From positions 13,082,001 to 13,146,000 of the forward strand of contig CM082577.2 of the NCBI GenBank assembly GCA_040954595.2: a DNA stretch of 64,000 nt. Reading direction: 5' to 3'. The DNA comes from Balanoglossus misakiensis (taxonomy: Eukaryota; Hemichordata). Below the pieces are notes generated by a model. The model was given only the letters and a program-made list of their open reading frames with translations, made no database searches and was not told where the DNA came from. This document shows, one piece after another, positions 45,201 through 57,200 of this stretch. Position numbers and translations under genes: made by a program. Position 1 is the stretch's first letter. Each line of letters starts with the position of its first letter.

Positions 45201-48200
45201 TTAATATAATTATTATTTGTCAATTTAAAATATTTATGACATTGGATATACCGGTATGTAGGGGCTTTTTTGCTTATAAATATTGAAAGTTTCTGTTAGA
45301 CGTATAATAATAAGGTTATTACGAAAGTATGTACAAGGACATTAGCACCAGGTAATGCACCGCGCCTATGTCCGCGTTTTTGTGATAACCTTATTACTAT
45401 ACATCTTACATCTTGGCTAGTTCTTGAGTACCACATTACTTGGCTTTCTAAACGCCCAAAATGCCGATACATTTGATCGTCAACCAGTAAGCAGAAACAT
45501 TGAGCAGCCATCCTTCTGTTTTGTTTACATACATTGGAATTGGGGTGTCATGAAACCGTCGGCATAACAGTGCATACTTGTACCTGTACATGGTGAGTTG
45601 GGGTACCTTGAAACATTAACACGCTTTCCCTATATACCATTCCGTACCTTTTTTTTAGTGCCGCTACATTCTATTATTCTTGGTGCCAGATGTATAATAA
45701 TGTTATTTATACATTTCCAGATTAAATACACATGCAACATATTTCCACAGTTGATAAATTAAAACTTACATCATCTGTAGTACCATCTATGCCATCTCCC
45801 ATATCTTTCAAGACATTGACAAAGTCCATGCTCTCATACTTTGCAGCTGCTACATACAGAGGTCTTGATTCCAAAGGAAACCTTGCATCCTATTAAATAT
45901 GAAATCAAAAAGATGGTTTGTAAGATGATGATGCTGATAAAATTACTATGGACAAATCCATATGTCTTCCCACTGCTGTAACAGTTCCATCTGGTACATT
46001 GAATGAAAGTACCGGGTAGTAATATGCAGAAATGAAAGATCATAAGTGATGTATTCAATTTTGGCTGCTGATCCACTAAATTTAACACTAAATTGGCCAA
46101 AAACAGTAAAGTCTGCAAAATTGTCAATATCTGAAAACATTAAATTTTGCTATTGTGATTATAATATTTTCATTATAAAGCAAACACTCCATTGAACACA
46201 AAATCAGAACCTCACGAAGCGAAAATAATTTGTGTGCGATGATGATGTGAAGAACACAGTATAATGTTCAATCTGTCATAACTTTATTAACTACATTTAC
46301 AATGTTTCCATTAAGCTGTTGCACCAACATAGCGACGTAACCATATCACAAACCGTGTTCCATTTTAAATTCCATAAAGTACAATTTAAGTTTCAGTCCT
46401 GAGCGAGTGGCATGTTAAGAACATACTGTCCCATTTAGACGTCAGAAGCCATGATGAGCAATTTGAACATTTTTCTCGCAGCTTCTGCACGTATTGTGTA
46501 AACGTTTGACAAAACTTTGGTCGTGTAAGGACAACAGGTTCATAACTCATTATCTTGGCTTAATTAGCAAACCACATTTCTCTGGTGTAGGTTTTGCCAG
46601 ATGAACAGGTACAAGGTCAATACTGTACAACGTTGATTGTTAGACTGAGTGCACTTGAAAAAACCTACCCGATTTTCATCAACAAAGTTTGCTTTTGCAT
46701 CGAGAAGAATTCTAACTGTGTCTGTATTCTTTTCCTGCACAGCGTAGTACAAAGGAGTGAAGTCATTCTGTTGAGAAAACAAGAATTGCACATTTGAAGA
46801 ATGTTAAAATTGAACATCCTCTATACAGAATGCTATGAAAATTGTGCTGATGGCTCATAGGCATAGGAACCGGCAGAGAGGGATACCCCCTCCCACACCC
46901 ACCCCTTCACTCTTCAACACCTTTCATCAACTTACTTTGTCCAAAACATTGACTTTTGCTTTAAGCTTGAGGCATAGTTCTGTGTACTTGGGGTCCTGAT
47001 TATGAGCCATTAAATGCAGAATAGTCACACCATCGGCTGAGCCCTAAAAAATATAATTTGTTTTAATATGGTATTACAAAACAAAATTAACTCACACACA
47101 AACCAATTTTCTCATTGCTGAATAGAAAACACCAGTATTTATACTTTGGTTGATGTATGACAATATAGTACATCCATGTTATAACTGTGGTTGATGATGT
47201 AGAACAGGGTTGATATTGATAGCAGTGATACAGGCCTGTTTATGAGATATACAGATCATTAGTGTCATTATCATGGCCACATACCTTATCCAATCCTTGA
47301 ACAACTTCATTTATATCCTGTCCTGCTTTGATGAGAGTCTCTGCCACAGTATATTTATAGTTTTCAACAGCCCAGTGTAACATGGTTGTCTGTTGGTATT
47401 ATATAGAAAACTTTATAATATTTTAAATTTGTGCGAGATAAACGTGATCCATATAAAGTCAAGATACCAATACTCGCCCATATCCAGTTTGAGAGAGCAT
47501 AAAAGTACAAATACAAATTAATGAAAGAATCAAAGTAAAACTTTACCGTGTTTTCGCAATGTAGCTGTTTTGTTTTACTCTTAATTAAGATCTTGGATAC
47601 TTCAACATGGCTCTGTGCTGCTGCATAATAGAGGGCTGTAAACCCATCCTGAAACAAAAACATAGAGAACTAAAATTACAAAACCATCTCAACAATTAAC
47701 CCAAACATCATTTTACTAGTATACCTCACACTTTTTTAGAAACATATGGTTTACTTGTAAATGGTACGGTTTTCTCGTTTGTTTACTATTAGTTAATCAA
47801 ACGACTCGAAAACATTTTTCTGAAAATCTTTCCTAAAACATGTTCATTCTATACTTATGACCTGGCTTATATACTTCATTTTACATGAAAAGATACAAAT
47901 CAGATATTTACCTTTGAATATTCATTGACATTTGCATGTCTACCAAGAAGTATAGTGACAGCCTTTTCATCACCATCCTTTGCATAATGTTGTAGTGCTG
48001 AAAGACCATCCTGAATGCAGAAAAAGCCATTTGCATGACAAAGAAATTATGAGAATATATTAAAGTTTTATGTTGTTTTTAAAATCATGCTTATGCTTTT
48101 AATATTGAATCCTGGCAAATTTCTTAAATCATTGCATGAATGAGGACATTTTCAAATGAAATCAAAACCGCTTCCTGAGTGCTTTTTTGAAGGATTTTAG

Positions 48201-51200
48201 CAAAGTAACCCATTTCAAATGTTACTTGAAAGGGTCTATTATCAAATACACCTTATGAGCTGAAAATTTTCTAGGGCTCTTTACCTGTGCATGTTCATCT
48301 ATTTTCACACCAGCTTCCAAAAGATCTTCTACCATTTCTTCTGCATATGTTTTGATCGCCCAGAACAATTGTTCAATATTTGATGTTCCACGCTACAGCA
48401 GGATATAATTTCCACCATAAATAATTTATTTTATAAGCACCAATGTCTGTTATTGACTGACCCAGATTACATTGTATTGCTTTAAATTAGTAAACACAAC
48501 AATCACAAAACCTTCTTAAATTTTGTGATACATGTTTCTCTTTGAAGTGCTATAGCCATTAATGCTGAAATTACAATTTTACAGTGATTTACCTCTAAAA
48601 GTATAATCAATATCAAAACAAGCAACTGTGTCAAAGTTAACTTACACTTTGTGTAGTAATTTCACTCAACCCAACAAATATTCAAACATTATGCTAACAT
48701 AAAGGAATTACTTTTATCAATTGAAGTTTCATTAGCAGTAAATTTTCAGTATGAAGTATTTTTGTTTTGTGTGATTACTCTAATTTCTTGTTCAACTGCC
48801 TGAAGCATAACGAAATGCCTGGCATTTAGCTTATTAACACAACTCATACTATGTATATAATCAGCAATGTTATCATGCAATATATTTGCATTCAAGTCCG
48901 GACTAGAATTCATTAATTACAATGGCTATGTTGACAAGCAGAGCACTATATGGGTAAATAAGCATGTTGTTTTGAGTAAAACAAGAAATTGCATTTGGTA
49001 CACAGAACAAAAATACTGAAAATAAAGCCAAATGTTACTGTCCCTTTAATAATCTTTCTTACTGATAAAATATATAATAAATATGACATGAATGAACTGT
49101 AATTTCTATTAAAATTTAGCTTACTGCATCCTTGTGGAGGCGGGCATTTGCATTAAGCAAATGTTTGGCAGACTCAATGTCCCGAAGTTTGAGAGCAGAA
49201 TAGAGTGCAGTCTCGCCATCCTAGAAGTAAAGAAATATTGGATTGAAAATCTCAACTGCCGCCAGATTAAAATGACATTGCTGTTTAATTTATCTGCTTT
49301 CCAAAATGTAACCATACTTCATTACCAAAAGCATAACAAATTGCAGTAGGTAATAAAGAAATATGATCAACACTTACCTCATTGTCTATGTTTAGGTTGA
49401 CATCTTTGTTTATTAACACTTTGACAACCTGGTGATGTCCATTCTTTACAGCATAGTGCAGAGCTGTGTCACCAACCTTGCAATTAACGAGTATGTGGGA
49501 AAATGATCATACATCAACTAATGCAATATGTTTTCTAATAGTCAACACATACTATACTCGATACATACTAGAATTTAAATTGAGAAAGTTGAGATGAAAT
49601 ATACCTTGTCTGTTTTGTCTTTATCTGCCCCAGCTTCTATCAGGATATTCACTGCTTTAGGAAAATTATTGGCTGCAGCTTCATGCAGTACAGTCATACC
49701 GGTCTGCCAATTTAATATAATTATTATTTGTCAATTTAAAATATTTATGACATTGGATATACCGGTATGTAGGGGCTTTTTGCTTATAAATATTGAAAGT
49801 TTCTGTTAGACGTATAATAATAAGGTTATTACGAAAATACTGCAAAGTATGTACAAGGACATTAGCACCAGGTAATGCGCCACGCTTATGTCCGCGTTTT
49901 TGTGATAACCTTATTACTATACATCTTACATCTTGGCTAGTTCTTGAGTACCACATTACTTGGCTTTCTAAACGCCCAAAATGCCGATACAATTGATCGT
50001 CAACCAGTAAGCAGAAACATTGAGCAGCCATCCTTCTTTTTTGTTTACATACATTGGAATTGGGGTGTCATGAAACCGTCGGCATAACAGTGCATACCTG
50101 TCCATGGTGAGTTGGGGCACCTTGAAACTTTTACATGCCCTACATACCATTCTGTACCATTTTTTAGCGCCGCTACATTCTATTATTCTTGGTGCCAGAT
50201 GTATAATAATGTTATTTATACATTTCCAGATTAAATACACATGCAACATATTTCCACAGTTGATAAATTAAAACTTACATCATCTGTAGTACCATCTATG
50301 CCATCTCCCATATCTTTCAAGACATTGACAAAGTCTATGCTCTCATACTTTGCAGCTGCTACATACAGAGGTCTTGATTCCAAAGGAAACCTTGCATCCT
50401 ATTAAATATGAAATCAAAAAGATGGTTTGTAAGATGATGATGCTGATAAAATTACTATGGTCAAATCCATATGTCTTCCCACTGCTGTAACAGTTCCATC
50501 TGATACATTGAATGAAAGTACCGGGTAGTAATATGCAGAAATGAAAGATCATAAGTGATGTATTCAATTTTGGCTGCTGATCCACTGAATTTAACACTAA
50601 ATTGGCCAAAAAAAAGTAAAGTCTGCAAAATTGTCAATATCTGAAAACATTAAATTTTGCTATTGTGATTATAATATTTTCATTATAAAGCAAACACTCC
50701 ATTGAACACAAAATCAGAACCTCACAAAGCCAAAATAATTTGTGTGCGATGATGATGTGAAGAACACAGTATAATGTTCAATCTGTCATAACTTTATTAA
50801 CTACATTTACAATGTTTCCATTAAGCTGTTGCACCAACATAGCGACGTAACCATATCACAAACCGTGTTCCATTTTAAATTCCATAAAGTACAATTTAAG
50901 TTTCAGTCCTGAGCGAGTGGCATGTTAAGAACATACTGTCCCATTTAGACGTCAGAAGCCATGATGAGCAATTTGAACATTTTTCTCGCAGCTTCTGCAC
51001 GTATTGTGTAAACGTTTGACAAAACTGTGGTCGTGTAAGGACAACAGGTTCATAACTCATTATCTTGGCTTAATTAGCAAACCACATTTCTCTGGTGTAG
51101 GTATTGCCAGATGAACAGGTACAAGGTCAATACTGTACAACGTTGATTGTTAGACTGAGTGCACTTGAAAAAACCTACCCGATTTTCATCAACAAAGTTT

Positions 51201-54200
51201 GCTTTTGCATCGAGAAGAATTCTAACTGTGTCTGTATTCTTTTCCTCCACAGCGTAGTACAAAGGAGTGAAGTCATTCTGTTGAGAAAACAAGAATTGCA
51301 CATTTGAAGAATGTTAAAATTGAACATCCTCTATACAGAATGCTATGAAAATTGTGCTGATGGTTCATAGGCATAGGAACCGGCGGGAAGGGATACCCTA
51401 TCCCATACCCACCCTTTTAGTCTTCAACACCTATCATTCATTGGCTGGTTTATCTAGAGTACCAGGGCAGATTACCCCAATGCCAACTTTTTGCAGCAAA
51501 GGTAAAACTTCTCCTCCCCAACATTGTTAAAATAAAACTTTTAGCTTTGTATTTTATACAATTTTCTAACGTGCAAGGGGGACACCCCCACTCAAACCCA
51601 CCCCGTTTACTTGGTTTACCAATTCCAACATCTATTATAATGACTTGTCATGTTAATTTATTCATATTATTACTTTAATTATTTAAATTTATTCATATAT
51701 GCCAAGTACCATTTTATGCCATTCACCAACAAATTTTTGGTAACATTTACCCTGCCCCCAACCATGAATTGCTTTCTACGCTCCTGTGGTAATCATTTAT
51801 TGAATTAGAAAACTTACTTTGTCAAAGACATTGACTTTTGCCTTGAGCTTGAGGCATAGTTCTGTGTACTTGGGGTCCTGATTATGAGCCATTAAATGCA
51901 GAACAGTCACACCATCGGCTGAGCCCTAAAAAATATAATTTGTTTTAATATGGTATTACAAAACAAAATTAACTCACACACAAACCAATTTTCTCATTGC
52001 TGAATAGAAAACACCAGTATTTATACTTTGGTTGATGTATGACAATATAGTACATCCATGTTATAACTGTGGTTGATGATGTACAACAGAGTTGATATTG
52101 ATAGCAGTGATACAGGCCTGTTTATGAAATATACAGATCATTAGTGTCATTATCATGGCCACATACCTTATCCAATCCTTGAACAACTTCATTTATATCC
52201 TGTCCTGCTTTGATGAGAGTCTCTGCCACAGTATATTTATAGTTTTCAACAGCCCAGTGTAACATGGTTGTCTGTTGGTATTATATCAAAAACTTTATAT
52301 TATTTTAACTTTGTGCGAGATAAACGTGATCCATATAAAGTCAAGATACCAACACTCGCCCATATCCATTTTGAGAGAGCATAAAAGTACAAATACATAT
52401 TAATGAAAGAATCAAAGTAAAATTTTACCATGTTTTCGCAATGTAGCTGTTTTGTTTTACTCTTAATTAAGATCTTGGCTACTTCAACATGGCTCTGTGC
52501 TGCTGCATAATAGAGGGCTGTAAACCCACCCTGAAACAAAAACATAGAGAACTAAAATTACAAAACCATCTCAACAATTAACCCAAACATCATTTTACTA
52601 GTATACCTCACACTTTTTTAGAAACATATGGTTTACTTGTAAATGGTACGGTTTTCTTGTTTGTTTACTATTAGTTAATCAAACGACTCGAAAACATTTT
52701 TCTGAAAATCTGTCCTAAAACATGTTCATTCTATACTTATGACCTGGCTTATCTACTTAATTTTAAATTAAAAGATACAAATCAGATGTTTACCTTTGAA
52801 TGTTCATTGACATTTGCATGTCTACCAAGAAGTATAGTGACAGCCTTTTCATCACCATCCTTTGCATAATGTTGTAGTGCTGAAAGACCATCCTGAATGC
52901 AGAAAAAGCCATTTGCATGACAAAGAAATCATGAGAATATATTAAAGTTTTAAGTTGTTTTTAAAATTATGCTTATGCTTTCAATATTGAATCCTGGCAA
53001 ACTTCTTAAATCGTAGCATGAATGAAGACATTTTAAAATGAAATCAAGACCGCTTCCTGAGTACTTTTTTGAAGGATTTTAGCAAAGTAACCCATTTCAA
53101 ATGTGACTTGAAAGGGTCTATTATCAATTACACCTTAAGAGCTGAAAATTTTCCAGGGCTCTTTACCTGTGCATGTTCATCTATGTTCACACCAGCTTCC
53201 AAAAGATCTTCTACCATTTCTTCTGCATATGTTTTGATCGCCCAGAACAATTGTTCAATATTTGATGTTCCACGCTACAACAGGATATAATTTCCACCAT
53301 AAATAATTTATTTTATAAGCACCAATGTATGTTATTGACTGACCCAGATTATATTGTATTGCATTAGTAAACATAACAATCACAAAATCTTCTTAAATCT
53401 TGTGATACATGTTTCTCTTTGAAGTGCTATAGCCATTAATGCTGAAATTACAATTTTACAGTGATTTACCTCTAAAAGTTTAATCAATGACAGAACAAGC
53501 AACTGTGTCAAAGTTAACTTACACTCTGTGTAGTTATTTCATAGTTTACAATTTCACTCAACCCAACAAATATTCAAACATTATGCTAACATAAAGAAAT
53601 TACTCAATTGAAGTTTCATTAGCAGTAACTTTTCAGTATGAAGTATTCTTGTTTTGTGTGATTACTCTAATTTCTTGTTCAACTGCCTGAACGACATGCT
53701 TGGCATTTAGCTTATTAACACAACTCGTACTATGTATATAATCCGCAATGTGATTGTGCAATATTTGCACTCAAGTCCGGACTAGAATTTATTAATTACA
53801 ATAGCTATGTTGTCAAGCACAGCACTGTACGTGTAAATTAACATGTTGTTTTGAGTTAAACAAGAAATTGCATTTGGTACACAAAACAAAAGTACTGAAA
53901 ATAAAGCCAAATGTTAAAGTTACTGTCCCTTAAATAATATTACTTACTGATAAAATATATAATAAATATGATATGAATGAATTGTAATTTCTATTAAAAT
54001 TTAGCTTACTGCATCCTTGTGCAGACGGGCATTTGCATCAAGCAAATGTTTGGCAGACTCAATGTCCCGAAGTTTGAGAGCAGAATAGAGTGCAGTCTCG
54101 CCATCCTAGAAGTAAAGAAATATTGGATTGAAAATTTCAACTGCCGCCAGATTAAAATGACATTGCTGTTTAATTTATCTGCTTTCCAAAATGTAACCAT

Positions 54201-57200
54201 ATTTCATTACCAAAGGCATTACAAATTGCAGTAGGTAATAAAGAAATATGATCAACTCTTACCTCATTGTTTAAGTTTAGGTTGACATCTTTGTTTATTA
54301 ACACTTTGACAACCTGGTGATGTCCATTCTTTACAGCATAGTGCAGAGCTGTGTCACCAACCTTGCAATTAATGAGTATGTTAGAAAATCATCATACATC
54401 AACTAATGCAATATGTTTTCTAATAGTCAACATATACTATACTCGATACATACTAGAATTTAAATTGAGAAAGATGAGATGAAATATACCTTGTCTGTTT
54501 TGTCTTTATCTGCCCCAGCTTCTATCAGGATATTCACTGCTTGAGGAAAATTATTGGCTGCAGCTTCATGCACTACAGTCATACCGGTCTGCCAAATTAA
54601 TATAATTATTATTTGTCAATGTAAAATATTTATGACGTTGGATATATGTATGAGCTATTTATGCTAATAAAATGAAAGTTTCTGTTAGATGTATAATAAT
54701 AAGCTTATAATGAAAATACTGCAAAGTATGCACAAGGACATTAGCACCAGGTATCGCACAACGCGTAGCGGAGGGCGATGCGCCATGCTTTTGTCTGCGT
54801 TTTTGTAATTACCTTATTACTATACATCTTACATCTCGGGTAGTTCTTGTTTGCCAAATTACTTAGCTTTCAAAATGCCCAAAATGCCAATGCAATCGAT
54901 CGTAAACTGGTCAGCTGAAACAGTGAGCGGCCATCCTTCTTTTTTGTTTACATACTTTGGAATTGGGGTGTCATGAAACCGTCTGTACATGGTGAGTTGG
55001 GGCACCTTGAAACTTTAACACGCTTTCCCTACATACCATTCCGTACCATTTTTTTTTAGTGCCGCTACATTCTATTATTCTTGGTGCCAGATGTATAATA
55101 ATTTTATTTATACACTTCCAGATTAAATACACACGCAAAATATTTCCACAGTTGTTAAATTAAAACTTACATCATCTGTAGTACCATCTATGCCATCTCC
55201 CATATCTTTCAAGACATTGACAAAGTCCATGCTCTCATACTTTGCAGCTGCTACATACAGAGGTCTTGATTCAAAAGGAAATCTTGCATCCTATTAAGTA
55301 AGAAATCCAAAAGATGGTTTGTAAGATGATGATGCTGATAATATTACTATGGTCAAATCAATATTGTCTTTCCACTAGCTGCTGTAACAATTTACCATAT
55401 CTTCCAGGTAAGTATCTATGGTCATGATCAAATGAAGGCAGACTAAATTCCTGTGAAATTGGTTATTGTACAAAATTATGTATTTAAAATACATAATTTT
55501 GTTGATATTATCAGCTGAAACTTGGATCATATTGTCTGTTTTGTTTACAAGCTTATTTGAAAAGACAATAAAAAAATTGGTTTCAATTTTCAACATGAAA
55601 ATGTAACCCTGAGATGAATCTAAAATTTCTGTATATCAGTATAATCTGAGTCAACCTTGTACAGTATAACGGGTAGTTTGACTAACTTCATCTCATCAAT
55701 TCTGCTAAGCTGTTTGCTGCACCCACATAAACATATCACAAAACGTGTCCCACTTCAAACTGCTTAAAGTAAAATTAAGGGGCCGTTAAGTTTTACGACA
55801 GAGGGTGGGGGTGGGGGTGGGTGGCAAGTTTGTGTCATCAGTTTTCAAACTCAGGCAGACCCCCCTTTACCCAGGACCCAAAATTTTATGACCCCCCCCC
55901 CCTTGAAAATATTCACCATCCTGATCTTATGTACAATGTATGCAATAAAGGGAAAGAGGCTCCCCACACCTAAATTATAAATTTCTTAAAGAAATTCATA
56001 ATTGAAGTGTATAGTTGTTGCAATAAAGAAATATATAAATACATTAAAATGACAAGTCAATACTATTGTTTGTAGAATTGGTAAAACGAGAAAAGTGAAG
56101 GGGGTGGGTGTGGGAGGTGTGTCCCCTCTGCATGTCTGAAGTCTGAGTAATGAGGAATATCGTTCTGACATCATATGTGTGTTATATCGATCATACACCC
56201 TCAATACTCAAATGTGTTATATGAGGAAAGTGCTGAAACATTAAACATTATTTTAATTATGTGCCAAAATGTTATCCAATAGCACATGTATGATACATGG
56301 ACAGAAATTGCAATATAAAAGAGGGGAGTTATACACAGCCAATTATTTAATGATTGCAGAAAAAATATAACAAATGTTTGGGCATGTGAGATATATAGTC
56401 TGATAGAATGAGGACCTGGGATAAGATTACTTACATTAGTCAGAGATATTTTGCATATTGTGTGAAACAAAATACTACAATACCATAAAAGAATCCGAAC
56501 CCATGCCTTGTGGCTGTGGAATTCTATTAGTCATACGCTATCAGGCGACCAGCTGAGCAACAGAAACACGCATTACTCTGAACAGATTTGTATTTATAAG
56601 GTTACAGCTACATATACCGGTATGTCTCTATTTGATTGAAATGTGTCATGGAACGGATACAAGATAAACATTTACATCTTTGTTCAATTATTTAATAGCC
56701 TTTTGGAAGTGTAATTTTATGTCAGTAGTTTTGCCCGTGGACCATGATCAAATTCCATAAAAAAATGTTATCATAGTTGGTTTATAAACCTACCGTATTT
56801 TCAGCGATGAAGTTGGCTTTTGCAGCAAGGAGAATTTTCACTGTCTTTGTATTCTTGTTCTTTACTGCATAGTACAAGGGAGTGTGGCCATTCTATTGAG
56901 AAAAGTTTAAAGTTTAAAGTTTATAAATAGCAAGGGAGGGTATTTGGTTGCAGATGGAAAGCCTCTTACCTAAAATATGGACTATGGGTGGGAAATGATT
57001 TCTGAGCGAAGGAAATTTTCATCTGGAAGTCTTTATCCATGCCAAATACATGAGTGCTCCGTTTCTAGCCTCAATGCAACATTGTATTTGACAAAATTGA
57101 CAAAGCCTTTCTTTCAAATGGTATTTAGGAGTGGAGCTATGGTTCTTGAATTTACAATCAAAAGTTATCTTGCATCACTGAGACTTGTTGTAACATATGT

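Larger units (their letters stand above)
44614..48392 (-). other. module 4 (recent duplicate, 345 codons)
   Basis: All ten types, near-identical to modules 3, 5 and 6. The intron upstream of exon 4J's neighbour 5A (43914-44613, 700 bp) lacks 31-32 bp that the equivalent introns of the other copies keep (732-735 bp). Confidence 0.93.
49125..53274 (-). other. module 3 (recent duplicate, 345 codons)
   Basis: All ten types with the same exon lengths as modules 4-6, and introns aligning almost base for base. Distinguishing mark: the E-F intron is 540 bp instead of the 168 bp of modules 4-6, with the extra stretch at about 51400-51800. Confidence 0.93.
34872..55330. repeat. recent tandem segmental duplication of a ~4.5-kb, ten-exon unit
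   Basis: The distances between successive J exons are 4147, 4478, 4511 and 4885 bp (starts 35989, 40136, 44614, 49125, 54010). Introns as well as exons align nearly base for base, with a few mismatches per hundred by eye. The left edge reaches a relic near 34872-34971; the right edge is in the module 2 F-G intron just past 55310. Exon lengths are identical in all copies and none carries a stop or frameshift. Confidence 0.93.

Noticed and set aside
49681-50031. Minus-strand frame conserved between modules 3, 4 and 5 (MAAQCFCLLVDDQ)
   Set aside because: Conserved only because the introns are recent duplicates; length changes between copies (95, 71 and 116 codons), and no ANK pattern.
34872-55330. 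Regularly spaced repeats as a CRISPR-like array
   Set aside because: The period is 4.5 kb with coding exons; nothing resembles short repeats with unique spacers.
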